From NCBI RefSeq assembly GCF_001681715.1, contig NZ_LNWY01000012.1, positions 62,001 through 126,000 of the forward strand: a DNA stretch of 64,000 nt. Reading direction: 5' to 3'. Position 1 is the first letter of the stretch. Each line of letters opens with the position of its first letter. Below, piece after piece: positions 52,245-62,646 of the stretch. This stretch comes from Tritonibacter mobilis (GTDB lineage: Bacteria; Pseudomonadota; Alphaproteobacteria; Rhodobacterales; Rhodobacteraceae). The notes under the pieces were generated by a model, which was given only the letters and a program-made list of their open reading frames with translations, made no database searches and was not told where the DNA came from. The translations under genes were made by a program, and so were the position numbers.

Positions 52245-53573
52245 TCAGAGTGCGATCACGATATCCGCCTGCAACCCGCCCAGCTCTTCGCTGGTTCCGA
52301 GCCGTAACGTGCCACCATGCGCGCGCGCGATATCGGCCACAATCGCAAGACCCAACCCAACTCCGGTGCCCAGATCCTGATTGCGGGCCGGATCAAGCCG
52401 CGTGAAGGGGCGCATGGCGTCGCCGCGCAGATCCTCGGGAATGCCGGGACCATCATCTTCGACGCGGATACGCAGGGACTTTTGCATGACCGCCACCGAC
52501 ACCCGTGCCCGCGTGCCATAGCGCACCGCGTTCGAAATAAGATTGTCTAGCGCTCGGCGCACTGCCGCCGCCCGAAGAGGCACGGTGCGATTGCCGACGG
52601 TCTCTACCAGATGCACCGTTTTTCCCTGCCGGGTCCAGTTATCGACCGCCTCCTCAACCAGCGCGCAGGGGTCCGTCTCCTCCATCGCACTGGTGGTTAC
52701 CCCGCGCGAGAAATCGAGGAAGGCATTCACCATATCCTCCATTTCCTTGACATCCTGCAGCATCGGCTCTGCGTCGTCATCTTCCAGCATGGAAAGGCTC
52801 AGCTTCAGCCGCGTCAACGGCGTGCGCAGATCATGGCTCACCCCCGAAAGCATCAATGTGCGTTGTTCAATCTGCCGATCAATCCGGGCGCGCATATCAT
52901 TAAACGCGGCCCCCGCAGCCCGCACCTCGGTCGCGCCACGCGGCTGATAAGGGATCACCCGCCCGCGCCCAAACGCCTCTGCCGCATCGGCTAGCCGTTT
53001 GATCGGGCGAAGCTGATTGCGCATATAGGCCATGGCGATCACCACCAGCATAAAGCCAAACACCACAGTGATGACGATCAGCTGATGGGGGGCGGCGACC
53101 GTGGCGCGACGGCGGCTGAATTCGATCTCTGTCAGTCCGAATTTCGTCCCCATCACAATATAGCTTGAGTGGGACCGGGTGAACCGGATGGAGTGAAACT
53201 CTGGCAAGCTGCGCATCATTGTATCGCGCACGACCCGGCCTGAAAGATCCTCAAACGGGATATAAGTTTCGGGTTCCGCCTCATCCGGCCCGATAAATCG
53301 CAGCTGAAAATTCAGGCGCAGCAGCAAGGGCTCCAACGCGTTCAATGCAGCCTCTTGCGTTGGTGCAGCCTCAATCTGATCATTGATCACAAACAGCTCT
53401 CGCACCACAGTATAGGACATCTGCTGAGTGATATCCTCAAGGTCGCGCCGGATAAACACAAAGGCCACAACCAGTTGCAGAACCACCACCGGCATCAGCA
53501 AAATAAGCGCAGCACGGCCGTAGATGCCGGTGGGCAGGCGTGGAACATAGTGTTTGAGATGAGGGAACTTCAT
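52245..53573 (-). CDS. EnvZ-like sensor histidine kinase, no adjacent response regulator
   Basis: A 442-residue kinase. TM1 (AALILLMPVVVLQLVVAFVF), a periplasmic sensor of about 130 residues, TM2 (LIVITVVFGFMLVVIAMAYM), a HAMP linker, the H-box LSGVSHDLRTPLTRLKLSLS and N, G1, G2 motifs (NLISNAVRYG, DDGPGIPEDL, GVGLGLAIV). The layout matches EnvZ-type osmosensors. No response regulator gene is beside it: the upstream gene on the other strand is an MBL hydrolase, so its partner is encoded elsewhere. Confidence 0.9.
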   Translation of the reverse strand: MKFPHLKHYVPRLPTGIYGRAALILLMPVVVLQLVVAFVFIRRDLEDITQQMSYTVVRELFVINDQIEAAPTQEAALNALEPLLLRLNFQLRFIGPDEAEPETYIPFEDLSGRVVRDTMMRSLPEFHSIRFTRSHSSYIVMGTKFGLTEIEFSRRRATVAAPHQLIVITVVFGFMLVVIAMAYMRNQLRPIKRLADAAEAFGRGRVIPYQPRGATEVRAAGAAFNDMRARIDRQIEQRTLMLSGVSHDLRTPLTRLKLSLSMLEDDDAEPMLQDVKEMEDMVNAFLDFSRGVTTSAMEETDPCALVEEAVDNWTRQGKTVHLVETVGNRTVPLRAAAVRRALDNLISNAVRYGTRARVSVAVMQKSLRIRVEDDGPGIPEDLRGDAMRPFTRLDPARNQDLGTGVGLGLAIVADIARAHGGTLRLGTSEELGGLQADIVIAL

Positions 53574-53624
53574 GACTAAGCCTAGAGCGGGACAGGTTTA
53601 CGCCCTCCGTCAAAGAGGATCATC

Positions 53625-54548
53625 ATGAGCAGAACGCAAGCCACCGACGGGTTCAACCCCAAACCCGGCCATCCCGAAACAGTCGCCGCCGGTATTCGCA
53701 GAATTGTCGCGCCAAACCCATCGCCCATGACCTATCGGGGCACCAATACGTATTTGGTCGGAGACACCAAGCTTGCGGTGATTGATCCGGGCCCCGCGTC
53801 TGAGGCGCATCTGAACGCCATCCTTACCGCGTGCCAGGCAGGCCAAACCATCAGCCATATTCTGGTGAGCCACAGTCATCTCGATCACTCCCCCCTCGCC
53901 AAGCGCCTAAGGGACGAAACCGGCGCACAGATCTATGCCTTTGGCGGCGCGGGTGCCGGGCGCAGCGCCATCATGCAAGACCTCGCCCTCACGGGTACGG
54001 CAGGTGGCGGCGAAGGGATTGATCATAGCTTTACTTGCGACCACTGCGTTGAGGACGGGGAAATTATAAGCGGAGCTGGCTGGCAGATTGAGGCGCTGCA
54101 CACGCCAGGCCATATTGGAAATCACTTGTGTTTTGCCCTCGGCGACATCCTGTTTTCCGGTGATCATGTCATGGGGTGGGCCAGTTCGCTTGTCTCGCCT
54201 CCGGATGGCGATCTGACAGACTTCATGGCCTCTTGCCGCAAGTTACAACAACGCGAATGGTCGCTGTTCCTGCCCGGCCATGGCGCGCCAGTAGCATCGC
54301 CTCTTGCCCGGCTTGACTGGTTGATCGCGCACCGTCTGGAGCGTGAGCGCGCGGTCCTTGCGCAGTTGAGGTCTGCGCCTGCAACCGCTGCGGATCTCGC
54401 GCGTGAAATTTACAAGGATACACCCGCAGCCCTGCTTCCAGCTGCAGAGCGCAACGTCTTTGCCCATCTGGTAGATCTGACCCAACGCCAGCAAATCCAC
54501 CCAGACGGCCCATTGGCATTCTCAGCGACATTCATCTGTGTGGATTGA
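53625..54548 (+). CDS. MBL-fold metallo-hydrolase (LACTB2-like)
   Basis: A 307-residue soluble hydrolase. The metal motif is LVSHSHLDHSPLAKRL, with GHIGNHLCFALGD and FSGDHVMGWAS downstream and a C-terminal helical region (AADLAREIYKDTPAALLPAA). The layout is like LACTB2, an endoribonuclease-type MBL protein, but substrate is not clear. GAGG lies 7 bases before the ATG. Confidence 0.85.
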   Translation: MSRTQATDGFNPKPGHPETVAAGIRRIVAPNPSPMTYRGTNTYLVGDTKLAVIDPGPASEAHLNAILTACQAGQTISHILVSHSHLDHSPLAKRLRDETGAQIYAFGGAGAGRSAIMQDLALTGTAGGGEGIDHSFTCDHCVEDGEIISGAGWQIEALHTPGHIGNHLCFALGDILFSGDHVMGWASSLVSPPDGDLTDFMASCRKLQQREWSLFLPGHGAPVASPLARLDWLIAHRLERERAVLAQLRSAPATAADLAREIYKDTPAALLPAAERNVFAHLVDLTQRQQIHPDGPLAFSATFICVD

Positions 54549-54616
54549 TTTTTTGACGGTTTTTTGTTTTTCGCACTGGACGCCCAGAAACCGCATCGCT
54601 ATACGGTCGCTCACAC

Positions 54617-54691
54617 TCCGGCGTAGCTCAGCGGTAGAGCAGTTGACTGTTAATCAATTGGTCGTAGGTTCGATCCCTACCGCCGGAGCCA
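54617..54691 (+). tRNA. tRNA-Asn (GTT)
   Basis: A 75-nt tRNA with CCA encoded: acceptor TCCGGCG/CGCCGGA, D arm GCTCAGCGGTAGAGC, anticodon GTT in GACTGTTAATC, and T arm GTAGGTTCGATCCCTAC. Confidence 0.97.
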
Positions 54692-55017
54692 AAATCCCAA
54701 ACAGCATTAAGTTCAGCGAACAACACGTTGATATATTGGGATATTCAATTAACCCTCAGGGGGGCGGCAATCATCAGGATTGCGGTATATTGATCCCAGT
54801 ATTTTCGACGCAATAGGGACAGATCACTGTCTTTCATGGCGCTGGAAATCACCTGCACAAAGTGCTGAGACGCGCCTTAACCTATGATTAGTCATAACTC
54901 CCAAGACCTGTGGTGAAACCACCGTCAGGAAGGGTTCTGTTAGGATATATCAGTTAGGTTGATCCACCACGAACTGTCCGACATTGGACCTGGTCACAGA
55001 TGAAGTGGTAGACATAA
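54692..55017. other. Intergenic region before the chemotaxis receptor, no gene seen
   Basis: A 326-base stretch, AT-richer than its surroundings, with several short runs such as TATATTGGGATATTC. It should hold the receptor promoter. I cannot assign a sigma-28-type or sigma-70-type site with confidence and see no gene. Confidence 0.4.
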
Positions 55018-56403
55018 ATGTTTAAGCGAAAGCCCCAGAAAGCTGTATCGACCGATCTGAATGAGGATCGAAAACTGCGCGCAATGATCGAACGCACGCA
55101 GGCAGTTATCGAGTTCGAGGTGGATGGCACCATCCTGCGCGCGAACGACAACTTTTTGCAAACGCTGGGCTACACGCTGGAGGAAATCCAAGGCAAGCAT
55201 CACAAGATGTTCGTCTACCCCAGCTTCGCCAAAACCGACCGTTACAAAAACATGTGGCGTGAGCTGGCAGAAGGCAAACCGCAAACCGATCAGTTTCCAC
55301 GCCTGCGCAAAGATGGCGAAGTGGTTTGGATTCAAGCCACATACGCCCCCTATCTGAACGAGGATGGGACGGTTGAACGCATCGTAAAGATCGCCACCGA
55401 CATCACCAAACGCCGTATGGAAATCCTCGGTATTGCCGCAGCGCTGGAGCATCTGCGAAATGGTGATCTGACCCATCGGTGCGCCCCTTCTGACATCGAT
55501 GATATCGGACGCCTGTCTACCGCCTATAACGAGGCCGTGGATTCGTTGCAGACGGCGATCCGTACGGTGCGCGACGTCGCAGATGGCGTCAGTCGAACCG
55601 CGGGACAACTGAATGGTTCTTCTGCTGAACTGTCTCAACGCACGGAAAATCAAGCGGCAACGCTGGAAGAAACCGCAGCCGCGCTAGAGGAACTTACGGC
55701 AACCGTACGATCCGCAGCTGAAGGTGCGCGGGACGTCGAGGGTAACGTTCAAAACGCACGCGTCACAGCCGAAAAGAGCGGACAAGTGGTAAAAGATGCT
55801 GTCGAGGCGATGTCCAAGATCGAAGAATCTTCGCAAGGCATTGCAAAGATCATCTCTGTGATTGACGATATTGCCTTCCAGACCAACTTGTTGGCACTGA
55901 ACGCCGGTGTCGAGGCCGCGCGCGCAGGAGAAGCCGGTCGCGGTTTTGCTGTTGTGGCGTCCGAGGTGCGTAGCCTCGCCCTGCGTTCAGCAGATGCGGC
56001 CGGTGAGATCAAAGGATTGATCGAGCAAAGTACCCGACATGTGTCCGACGGCGTCACCCTTGTGGGGCGCGCCGGTACCGAGCTTGAGACGATCATCACC
56101 AGCGTGAACTCGATTTCGGAAAATGTAACCGATATCGCCCGCGGCGCTGAGGAGCAATCGATCACCCTGAATGAAATCAACACTGGCATCGGTCATCTGG
56201 ACGAGGTGACACAGCACAACGCCGCAATGGTTGAAGAAACCACCGCAGCCAGCCAAACACTCTCGAGTGACGCAAATGTCATGACCCAAGAGATGGCAAA
56301 ATTCGTGTCTGAAGGCGAAATGAAGATCGCAAAACATGTCGCGCCAATCCCGTCTGCCCCCAAAACGCCGCAAGCAGAGCCGGAACTGCGCACAGGCACC
56401 TAA
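55018..56403 (+). CDS. Soluble methyl-accepting chemotaxis receptor with PAS domain
   Basis: A 461-residue receptor without membrane helices, so likely cytoplasmic. Residues about 20-135 form a PAS domain ([40 protein letters not shown]), which may bind heme, flavin or a small molecule. A linker leads to the signalling domain with [20 protein letters not shown]-like tip residues ([20 protein letters not shown]) and [20 protein letters not shown]. No CheW or other che genes are next to it. A terminator follows at 56496-56531. The C-terminus lacks the usual CheR/CheB pentapeptide. Confidence 0.9.
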   Translation: MFKRKPQKAVSTDLNEDRKLRAMIERTQAVIEFEVDGTILRANDNFLQTLGYTLEEIQGKHHKMFVYPSFAKTDRYKNMWRELAEGKPQTDQFPRLRKDGEVVWIQATYAPYLNEDGTVERIVKIATDITKRRMEILGIAAALEHLRNGDLTHRCAPSDIDDIGRLSTAYNEAVDSLQTAIRTVRDVADGVSRTAGQLNGSSAELSQRTENQAATLEETAAALEELTATVRSAAEGARDVEGNVQNARVTAEKSGQVVKDAVEAMSKIEESSQGIAKIISVIDDIAFQTNLLALNAGVEAARAGEAGRGFAVVASEVRSLALRSADAAGEIKGLIEQSTRHVSDGVTLVGRAGTELETIITSVNSISENVTDIARGAEEQSITLNEINTGIGHLDEVTQHNAAMVEETTAASQTLSSDANVMTQEMAKFVSEGEMKIAKHVAPIPSAPKTPQAEPELRTGT

Positions 56404-56495
56404 ACGAGGGCCTGCGCCCTTCGAACGGATGCCAATCCGGGCCGTCGAAGGAGGCGCGCAACGGTCCCTCTCGCCAGTTGACGAACGATGAGACC

Positions 56496-56531
56496 AAAAG
56501 GCCTGCACCGATGAACACGGTGCAGGCCTTT
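56496..56531 (+). terminator. Terminator after the chemotaxis receptor gene
   Basis: Stem AAAGGCCTGCACC (56497-56509) / GGTGCAGGCCTTT (56519-56531), 9-base loop, 93 bases past the stop. The rest of the gap to 56819 holds no gene that I can support; it should include the promoter of the RTX-Hint gene. Confidence 0.85.
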
Positions 56532-56819
56532 GATATGTTTGACTGGCTGAATACGCGCTTCGTCTCAACAGGCACTTCCTTCAGCGCCGGCGGGTATTGT
56601 GCCTGTTGGGAATGATGACGCATTGCGCCTTCTACGTGTACAACGCTCCCCTGCGCCCAGCGCCTCACCAGTTTGTGATTTTTGCGCTGAGTTTATTATT
56701 GGCCGACCTTACCGCTCTAAACCAGAACTTAAGAGAAACCTCATAAGACATTAGAATATAGAAATTTGTCCACGCGTTAACCAGCATTGGCTCCTTGTAT
56801 CGGAGCCGGGAAGAGTAAG

Positions 56820-59378
56820 ATGGCCACGATGAACTCCGGCCTTGGCGGCACGTCAGGCTATGGTGAAAACAGTTTTGTTGCCAACGGCCCCGACACTGGC
56901 ACGCTTGATGATGGCAGTGTCTATGTCGACATCACGTCCGTTTTTGGCCCGGACGGGATCACACTCTTTGGTAAGAGCTACACCGGGTTCAATGTCGGCA
57001 CCAATGGTGTCATCGGCTTTGATTGGGACGGCACCAGTTATTATTCGCAGGGGTTAGCCGGATTCAACGACGGCCCTCTGATTGCGCCGCTCTGGACCGA
57101 CATGGACCTCAGCAAAGGCGGCGACATACTGTGGGATCTCGACCCCACCAACGGCAAGGTCACAATCACTTGGCTGGATGTCGCGCCCTACTCCGGCACG
57201 GGGACAAACTCGTTTCAGGTGGTGTTGACGGATACGGGTGACGGGAACTTCGATCTCGAGTTCATCTACGAAGATATCCAGTTCGGCGATGGTTATAACC
57301 AAGGTAACAATATCGGCCTGACCGACGGCAACGGGAATGTCTACGAGTTGGAGGGATCCAGCGACCCGACCGCGACCGAACAATATGAGACCACTGATTT
57401 CGAAAGCGGCTCTTCGGGGCATTTTGCCACCTCTGTGGTAGATGGCACACCTCAGGTCTATGTCGTGAACGGCAGCAATGGTGCCGACAATATGGACCTC
57501 GGCTATATTGATGGTGACGGCCAGGAGATCACCAATCACGACGACAGCATCGAGGGCGGCGCCGGCAACGACACCATCCAAGGCGGCGAAGGTGATGACA
57601 CGATCATTGGTGGCGCCGGAGATGATGTTATCTACAGTGGCACCCATTCTGATGCCACAACCCCGACCTATAAAACGGTCAATACTGGCGCGAACTACCA
57701 CGGCACCACAGGTCAGGACTTCTATCACTGGACTGCGGAAACCGGTGGCTATGCCACAATCCGCATGAACTACACCCCCGCAGACGCGGGCGTCGGAGAT
57801 GGCGAAGCGGATTATGTCGTTGTCGGCAGCACCAATCAGACCGGCACCTTGGAGATTGGGGACTTCGATATTGGCAATGACCGTATTGTCTTGCCCGAAG
57901 AGTATTACTCGATCTCGATCAGCTCTTATGAGACGACGTCATATCATTACGCCGATATTACGATTACCTACAACAATGGAAACACACAGAATTTTCTCAT
58001 CTACCACGATGGGACGACCCCGGTAACAGCCGCCGATATTTTCACCACCGAAGCTCCCACCGTCACAGCCAGTGACAACGATCTGCTGATTGGTGGCGAG
58101 GGTGACGATACGTTCATCCTTGAAAACAGCTTTGGTGATGACACCATCGACGGCGGCGCTGGGGAAGGCGACCAGATCGATGCCTCGAACCTGTCCTCGG
58201 GTGTCACGGTCACCTACACTGGCGATGAGTCCGGCGAGATCGACAGCGGCACCGACACCGTTGCCTTCAGCGATATCGAGGAATTCACGCTCACCAATCG
58301 CGATGATTACTTTGACGCGAGCAATTCTACCACCGGCGTGGTGCTCGACGCCGGCGTTGGAAGCGACACGATCATCGGTTCGGATGGCAATGACACCCTC
58401 TCAAGTGGCAACGGCCACGACACAATAACCGGCGGTCTCGGTGATGACGTGATGATCAGTGCCGGCGGTGAGGATCTGTTCATCCTCACAACCAGCGGTG
58501 GCCGCGATACCATCACTGACTTTGGCATGGGTGATCTTGATGGCGACGGGCGCTACAACGATCAGCTTGATGTGTCCGATCTTGCGGGAGGCACTGGCCC
58601 TGATGGCGCTGTCACCATTTACGATGTTGTCGTAACCGATGATGGCAGCGGCAATGCGGTCATGACGTTCCCCGAAGGGGAGCAATTGGTTCTGGAGGGC
58701 GTTCCTCCCTCCAGCCTGTCAACACCCGCAAGCCTTTATTCAGCAGGTATCCCGTGCTTTACGGCGGGGACACTGATTGAGACCGCACGTGGTCCCTGCC
58801 CCGTGGAGATATTGCGTGTTGGCGATCAGTTGCAAACCGCTGACAACGGTCTGCAACAGGTGATGTGGGTTGGCATCTCTCACATCGAAGGCGCCGCACT
58901 GCGCGCCAATCCGCGCCTGCGCCCAATCACATTGCATCCGGGTGGCATTCTTAACCTGCCTCACCCCATGACGGTGTCCAGACAGCACCGCTTTGTTTTA
59001 AACGACACCGATCAGGCGGAGCTTTTCTTGCGGGCAAATCAATTGCATCAGCTTGCGCCGGAACAGGCTCAGTCTCATTGCCCTCAACATGGGGTGACAT
59101 ATGTCCACGTCTTGCTGGAACGCCACGAGGTGATCTTTGCAGGTGGCATCCCGACAGAGAGCTTCTATCCCGGCCCGTGGTCCCTGCGAGGCCTCTCTAA
59201 TGATGCACAGGCAGAGCTGGCGTCATTGCTGCCCGATCTACGCGCCCTTCGCCCGCTGCATCCACGTTTGGCACGCATCGCCACCGATAAAATCTACTCT
59301 CCCTTGGCCCGTAAAGAGATCTCTACTGCGGATCTGGGAATGAGGATAACGCCGGTACGATTGCAACGCCACGCCTGA
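56820..59378 (+). CDS. Large NIDO-RTX-Hint protein, probably secreted
   Basis: An 852-residue acidic protein from the ATG at 56820 (GGGAAGAG before it; TTG at 56787 is an alternative). Residues about 35-165 form a nidogen-like (NIDO) domain (FNVGTNGVIGFD, IAPLWTDMDLS, FQVVLTDTGDGNFDLEF). RTX calcium-binding nonapeptides (GGAGNDTIQ, GGEGDDTII, GGLGDDVMI) occur in three blocks between about 245 and 560. A C-terminal Hint module starts at Cys646 (IPCFTAGTLIETARG) with EILRVGDQLQTADNG, SRQHRFVLND and TYVHVLLERHEVIFAGG. RTX proteins usually leave by a type I system; none is in the window. Autocleavage at Cys646 would release the NIDO-RTX part. Confidence 0.9.
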   Translation: MATMNSGLGGTSGYGENSFVANGPDTGTLDDGSVYVDITSVFGPDGITLFGKSYTGFNVGTNGVIGFDWDGTSYYSQGLAGFNDGPLIAPLWTDMDLSKGGDILWDLDPTNGKVTITWLDVAPYSGTGTNSFQVVLTDTGDGNFDLEFIYEDIQFGDGYNQGNNIGLTDGNGNVYELEGSSDPTATEQYETTDFESGSSGHFATSVVDGTPQVYVVNGSNGADNMDLGYIDGDGQEITNHDDSIEGGAGNDTIQGGEGDDTIIGGAGDDVIYSGTHSDATTPTYKTVNTGANYHGTTGQDFYHWTAETGGYATIRMNYTPADAGVGDGEADYVVVGSTNQTGTLEIGDFDIGNDRIVLPEEYYSISISSYETTSYHYADITITYNNGNTQNFLIYHDGTTPVTAADIFTTEAPTVTASDNDLLIGGEGDDTFILENSFGDDTIDGGAGEGDQIDASNLSSGVTVTYTGDESGEIDSGTDTVAFSDIEEFTLTNRDDYFDASNSTTGVVLDAGVGSDTIIGSDGNDTLSSGNGHDTITGGLGDDVMISAGGEDLFILTTSGGRDTITDFGMGDLDGDGRYNDQLDVSDLAGGTGPDGAVTIYDVVVTDDGSGNAVMTFPEGEQLVLEGVPPSSLSTPASLYSAGIPCFTAGTLIETARGPCPVEILRVGDQLQTADNGLQQVMWVGISHIEGAALRANPRLRPITLHPGGILNLPHPMTVSRQHRFVLNDTDQAELFLRANQLHQLAPEQAQSHCPQHGVTYVHVLLERHEVIFAGGIPTESFYPGPWSLRGLSNDAQAELASLLPDLRALRPLHPRLARIATDKIYSPLARKEISTADLGMRITPVRLQRHA

Positions 59379-59490
59379 GCGGCGCATTGCCGCGCATCTT
59401 TGCAATGAGGCAATGCGTATTGCAGAGCCTGTCGGACGCATGAGATACCCTGACCCGCACCAGACCTGACAGTCACCGTGAGGACGTTTC

Positions 59491-60375
59491 ATGCCGCCCT
59501 ATCCTCTCTCAATGTCGCAAGCGCCGCATGTTGAAGGCTTCTTTGATCCTGCCACCAACACGATCAGCTATCTTGTGAGCGACCCGCGCACGGGCACTGC
59601 TGCGGTGATCGACAGTGTGATGGACATCGACTATGCCGCAGGGCGGATTACCTATGACCACGCCGACCGGATCATTGCTTGCATCATCGAGCGCGAGTTG
59701 AGGCTCGACTGGATTATCGAGACCCATGTTCACGCCGACCATCTGAGTGCCGCCCCCTATATTCAGGACCGTTTGGGCGGCAAAATCGGCATTGGCGCCC
59801 GGATTATGGAGGTTCAGGAAACCTTCGGAAAGATCTTCAACGAGGGCACCGAGTTCCAGCGTGACGGCAGCCAGTTCGATAAACTGTTTGAGGACGGCGA
59901 CACGTATATGGTGGGCGACATCGCCTGTTTCGCCATGGCAACGCCCGGCCACACGCCCGCTTGTATGGTGCATGTGATCGGCAACGCAGCCTTTGTGGGA
60001 GATACGCTGTTTATGCCCGATGGGGGATCGGCGCGGGCGGACTTTCCCGGCGGAGATGCGGGCGAACTTTATGACTCGATCCAAAAGGTACTGGCGCTGC
60101 CGGACGAGATGCGCCTATTCATGTGCCATGATTACGGCCCCAATGGACGCGATATCCGCTGGGAGACCACCGTCGCCGAAGAAAAGGCGCATAATATCCA
60201 CGTGGGCGGTGGCAAAAGCCGCGAGGAGTTCATTCGTTTCCGTACGGAACGTGACGCCCAACTGGCAATGCCCAAACTGATCATCCCCTCGCTGCAGGTC
60301 AATATGCGCGCGGGTGAGATGCCCACAGATGACGATGGAACCCCGATGCTGAAGGTCCCGATCAACCGTCTCTGA
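59491..60375 (+). CDS. Persulfide-dioxygenase-like MBL protein (ETHE1/Blh type)
   Basis: A 294-residue metallo-hydrolase fold protein; the ATG at 59491 follows GTGAGGACG, and an ATG at 59512 is possible. The metal motif is THVHADHLSAAPYIQ, then PGHTPACMVHVIG, GDTLFMPDGGSARADFPGG and HDYGPNGRD. The single-iron ETHE1/Blh proteins oxidise glutathione persulfide or related sulfur compounds. No rhodanese or SQR gene is adjacent, so the pathway role is inferred from family only. Confidence 0.88.
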   Translation: MPPYPLSMSQAPHVEGFFDPATNTISYLVSDPRTGTAAVIDSVMDIDYAAGRITYDHADRIIACIIERELRLDWIIETHVHADHLSAAPYIQDRLGGKIGIGARIMEVQETFGKIFNEGTEFQRDGSQFDKLFEDGDTYMVGDIACFAMATPGHTPACMVHVIGNAAFVGDTLFMPDGGSARADFPGGDAGELYDSIQKVLALPDEMRLFMCHDYGPNGRDIRWETTVAEEKAHNIHVGGGKSREEFIRFRTERDAQLAMPKLIIPSLQVNMRAGEMPTDDDGTPMLKVPINRL

Positions 60376-60681
60376 TAGGCTGCGCGGAATCGCCGCAGCC
60401 GCAAGGATCCGCAATTGCGCCCTGTAAAGCCGCGCAGGGCCCGTGCAATTGACAGTAAAATCCCTGTCTTATCTTGTAAAATTCGTCAAAATCCGGCGGG
60501 AATTTACAGTATTACAGCAAGCGCCGGAAAGAGATTTACAGGCAAGCCCTTATTTTAACGATGTTTATTCACATCTTTTCAACTTTGCTTATTATTACCG
60601 CAGAGGTTGGAGAACGTTTGACTCTTGGCGCGCTTCCATGTGGAGATCGCGCGCAAGAGAATATTGGAGGGAGGACATTCC
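60376..60681 (+). promoter_or_regulatory. acs upstream region with repeated CTGTAAA/TTTACAG elements
   Basis: No gene in these 306 bases; a short open frame at 60443-60685 lacks features and ends inside acs. The region holds CTGTAAA at 60422-60428, TTGTAAA at 60474-60480, TTTACAG at 60503-60509, ATTACAG at 60511-60517 and TTTACAG at 60535-60541. A candidate promoter TTGACA (60449-60454) lies between them. The repeats look like a binding array for a regulator of acetate or acyl-CoA metabolism; this is inferred. Confidence 0.5.
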
Positions 60682-62640
60682 ATGACCACGCCCGAGAGCG
60701 CAGTGTACCCGCCGTCTGAGGACATCATTAAAAACGCGCATATTGATGCTGCGAAATATGATGAGATGTACGCGCAATCCATTCAGAACCCAGAGAAATT
60801 CTGGGCCGAACAGGCAGAGCGTATCACCTGGATCAAGCCTTTCACTAAGGTCAAAGATGTCTCCTACGACTTTGGCAATGTGAACATCAAATGGTTCGAA
60901 GACGGCCAATTGAACGTCGCCGCCAACTGCATTGATCGCCATTTGGCGACCCGCGGCGATCAGACCGCGATCATCTGGGAACCCGATGATCCGAACGAGG
61001 ATGCCAAGCATATCTCCTATAAGGAGCTGCATCTGAAGACCTGCCGCATGGCCAATATCCTAGAGAGCATGGGCGTCGGCAAAGGTGACCGGGTGGTGAT
61101 TTATCTACCGATGATCCCCGAAGCGGCCTATGCCATGCTGGCCTGCGCGCGCATCGGGGCCATCCACTCCATTGTGTTTGCGGGCTTTTCGCCGGACGCT
61201 CTGGCGGCACGGGTCAATGGCTGTGATGCAAAGGTTGTTATCACCGCAGACGAGGCCCCGCGTGGCGGTCGCAAAACACCGCTGAAATCCAATGCTGACG
61301 CCGCGCTCCTGCACTGCAAAGAGAGCGTCAAATGTCTGGTGGTGCGCCGCACCGGCGGCCAGACCACTTGGATCGATGGGCGCGACTACGACTACAACGA
61401 GATGGCACTGGAGGCGAACGACTACTGTAAGCCTGCCGAGATGAATTCCGAGGATCCGCTGTTTATCCTCTACACCTCCGGCTCTACCGGCCAGCCCAAA
61501 GGTGTGGTGCATACCACCGGCGGCTATCTGACCTACGCAGCGCTGACCCATGAGGTGACTTTCGATTACCACGACGGCGACATCTACTGGTGCACGGCGG
61601 ATGTGGGCTGGGTCACGGGCCACAGCTACATCGTCTATGGCCCCCTCGCCAATGGCGCGACCACGCTGATGTTTGAGGGCGTACCCACCTACCCTGACGC
61701 CGGTCGGTTCTGGGCGGTCTGCGAAAAGCACAAGGTCAATCAGTTCTATACCGCGCCCACTGCCATTCGCGCATTGATGGGGCAAGGAACTGAATTTGTT
61801 GAGAAATACGACCTCTCCGATCTCAAGGTGCTGGGCACTGTGGGAGAGCCGATCAACCCCGAAGCGTGGAACTGGTACAACGACGTCGTCGGTAAGGGCA
61901 AATGCCCCATTGTCGACACTTGGTGGCAGACCGAAACCGGTGGCCACCTGATGACGCCGCTGCCCGGCGCGCATGCCACTAAGCCCGGCGCAGCCATGAA
62001 GCCGTTTTTCGGGATTGAGCCAGTGGTGCTTGACCCGCAGTCCGGCGCGGAAATCGAGGGCAACGGTGTCGAAGGTGTCCTGTGTATCAAGGATAGCTGG
62101 CCCGGTCAGATGCGCACCGTTTGGGGCGATCATGAGCGGTTCGAGAAAACCTATTTCTCCGACTACAAAGGCTACTATTTCACGGGTGATGGCTGCCGCC
62201 GCGATGAGGGGGGCGATTACTGGATCACCGGGCGCGTCGATGACGTGATCAACGTCTCCGGTCACCGCATGGGCACCGCCGAGGTCGAAAGCGCATTGGT
62301 CGCACATGCTGCCGTGGCCGAGGCCGCCGTGGTGGGCTACCCGCATGAGATCAAAGGTCAGGGCATCTACTGCTATGTGACCCTCATGAACGATCGTGAG
62401 CCATCGGATGAGCTCATGAAGGAGCTGCGCCAGTGGGTGCGTACGGAAATCGGCCCGATTGCCTCGCCGGATGTGATCCAATGGGCGCCGGGCCTGCCAA
62501 AGACCCGTTCAGGCAAGATCATGCGCCGCATCCTGCGCAAAATCGCCGAAAATGATTTTGGCAGCCTTGGCGATACCTCGACCCTCGCGGACCCGTCCGT
62601 CGTGGACGATCTGATCACTAACCGCGCCAGCAAGGGGTAA
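60682..62640 (+). CDS. acs: Acetyl-CoA synthetase
   Basis: A 652-residue AMP-forming acetate:CoA ligase. The ATG at 60682 follows GGAGGGAGG; the longer frame from 60625 is not used. Motifs: P-loop [14 protein letters not shown], the acetate-pocket tryptophan region [21 protein letters not shown], the A8 hinge [17 protein letters not shown] and the acetylatable lysine [11 protein letters not shown]. It makes acetyl-CoA with release of AMP and PPi. The adk gene begins 6 bases after its stop. Confidence 0.96.
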   Translation: MTTPESAVYPPSEDIIKNAHIDAAKYDEMYAQSIQNPEKFWAEQAERITWIKPFTKVKDVSYDFGNVNIKWFEDGQLNVAANCIDRHLATRGDQTAIIWEPDDPNEDAKHISYKELHLKTCRMANILESMGVGKGDRVVIYLPMIPEAAYAMLACARIGAIHSIVFAGFSPDALAARVNGCDAKVVITADEAPRGGRKTPLKSNADAALLHCKESVKCLVVRRTGGQTTWIDGRDYDYNEMALEANDYCKPAEMNSEDPLFILYTSGSTGQPKGVVHTTGGYLTYAALTHEVTFDYHDGDIYWCTADVGWVTGHSYIVYGPLANGATTLMFEGVPTYPDAGRFWAVCEKHKVNQFYTAPTAIRALMGQGTEFVEKYDLSDLKVLGTVGEPINPEAWNWYNDVVGKGKCPIVDTWWQTETGGHLMTPLPGAHATKPGAAMKPFFGIEPVVLDPQSGAEIEGNGVEGVLCIKDSWPGQMRTVWGDHERFEKTYFSDYKGYYFTGDGCRRDEGGDYWITGRVDDVINVSGHRMGTAEVESALVAHAAVAEAAVVGYPHEIKGQGIYCYVTLMNDREPSDELMKELRQWVRTEIGPIASPDVIQWAPGLPKTRSGKIMRRILRKIAENDFGSLGDTSTLADPSVVDDLITNRASKG

Positions 62641-62646
62641 GTGAAC

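Noticed and set aside
60443-60685. 80-codon frame before acs
   Set aside because: It overlaps the acs ribosome site and the repeat array, has no family match that I know, and its start is weak. It cannot be excluded fully.
61105-62481. 458-codon frame antisense to acs
   Set aside because: Shadow of acs, with no plausible protein features.
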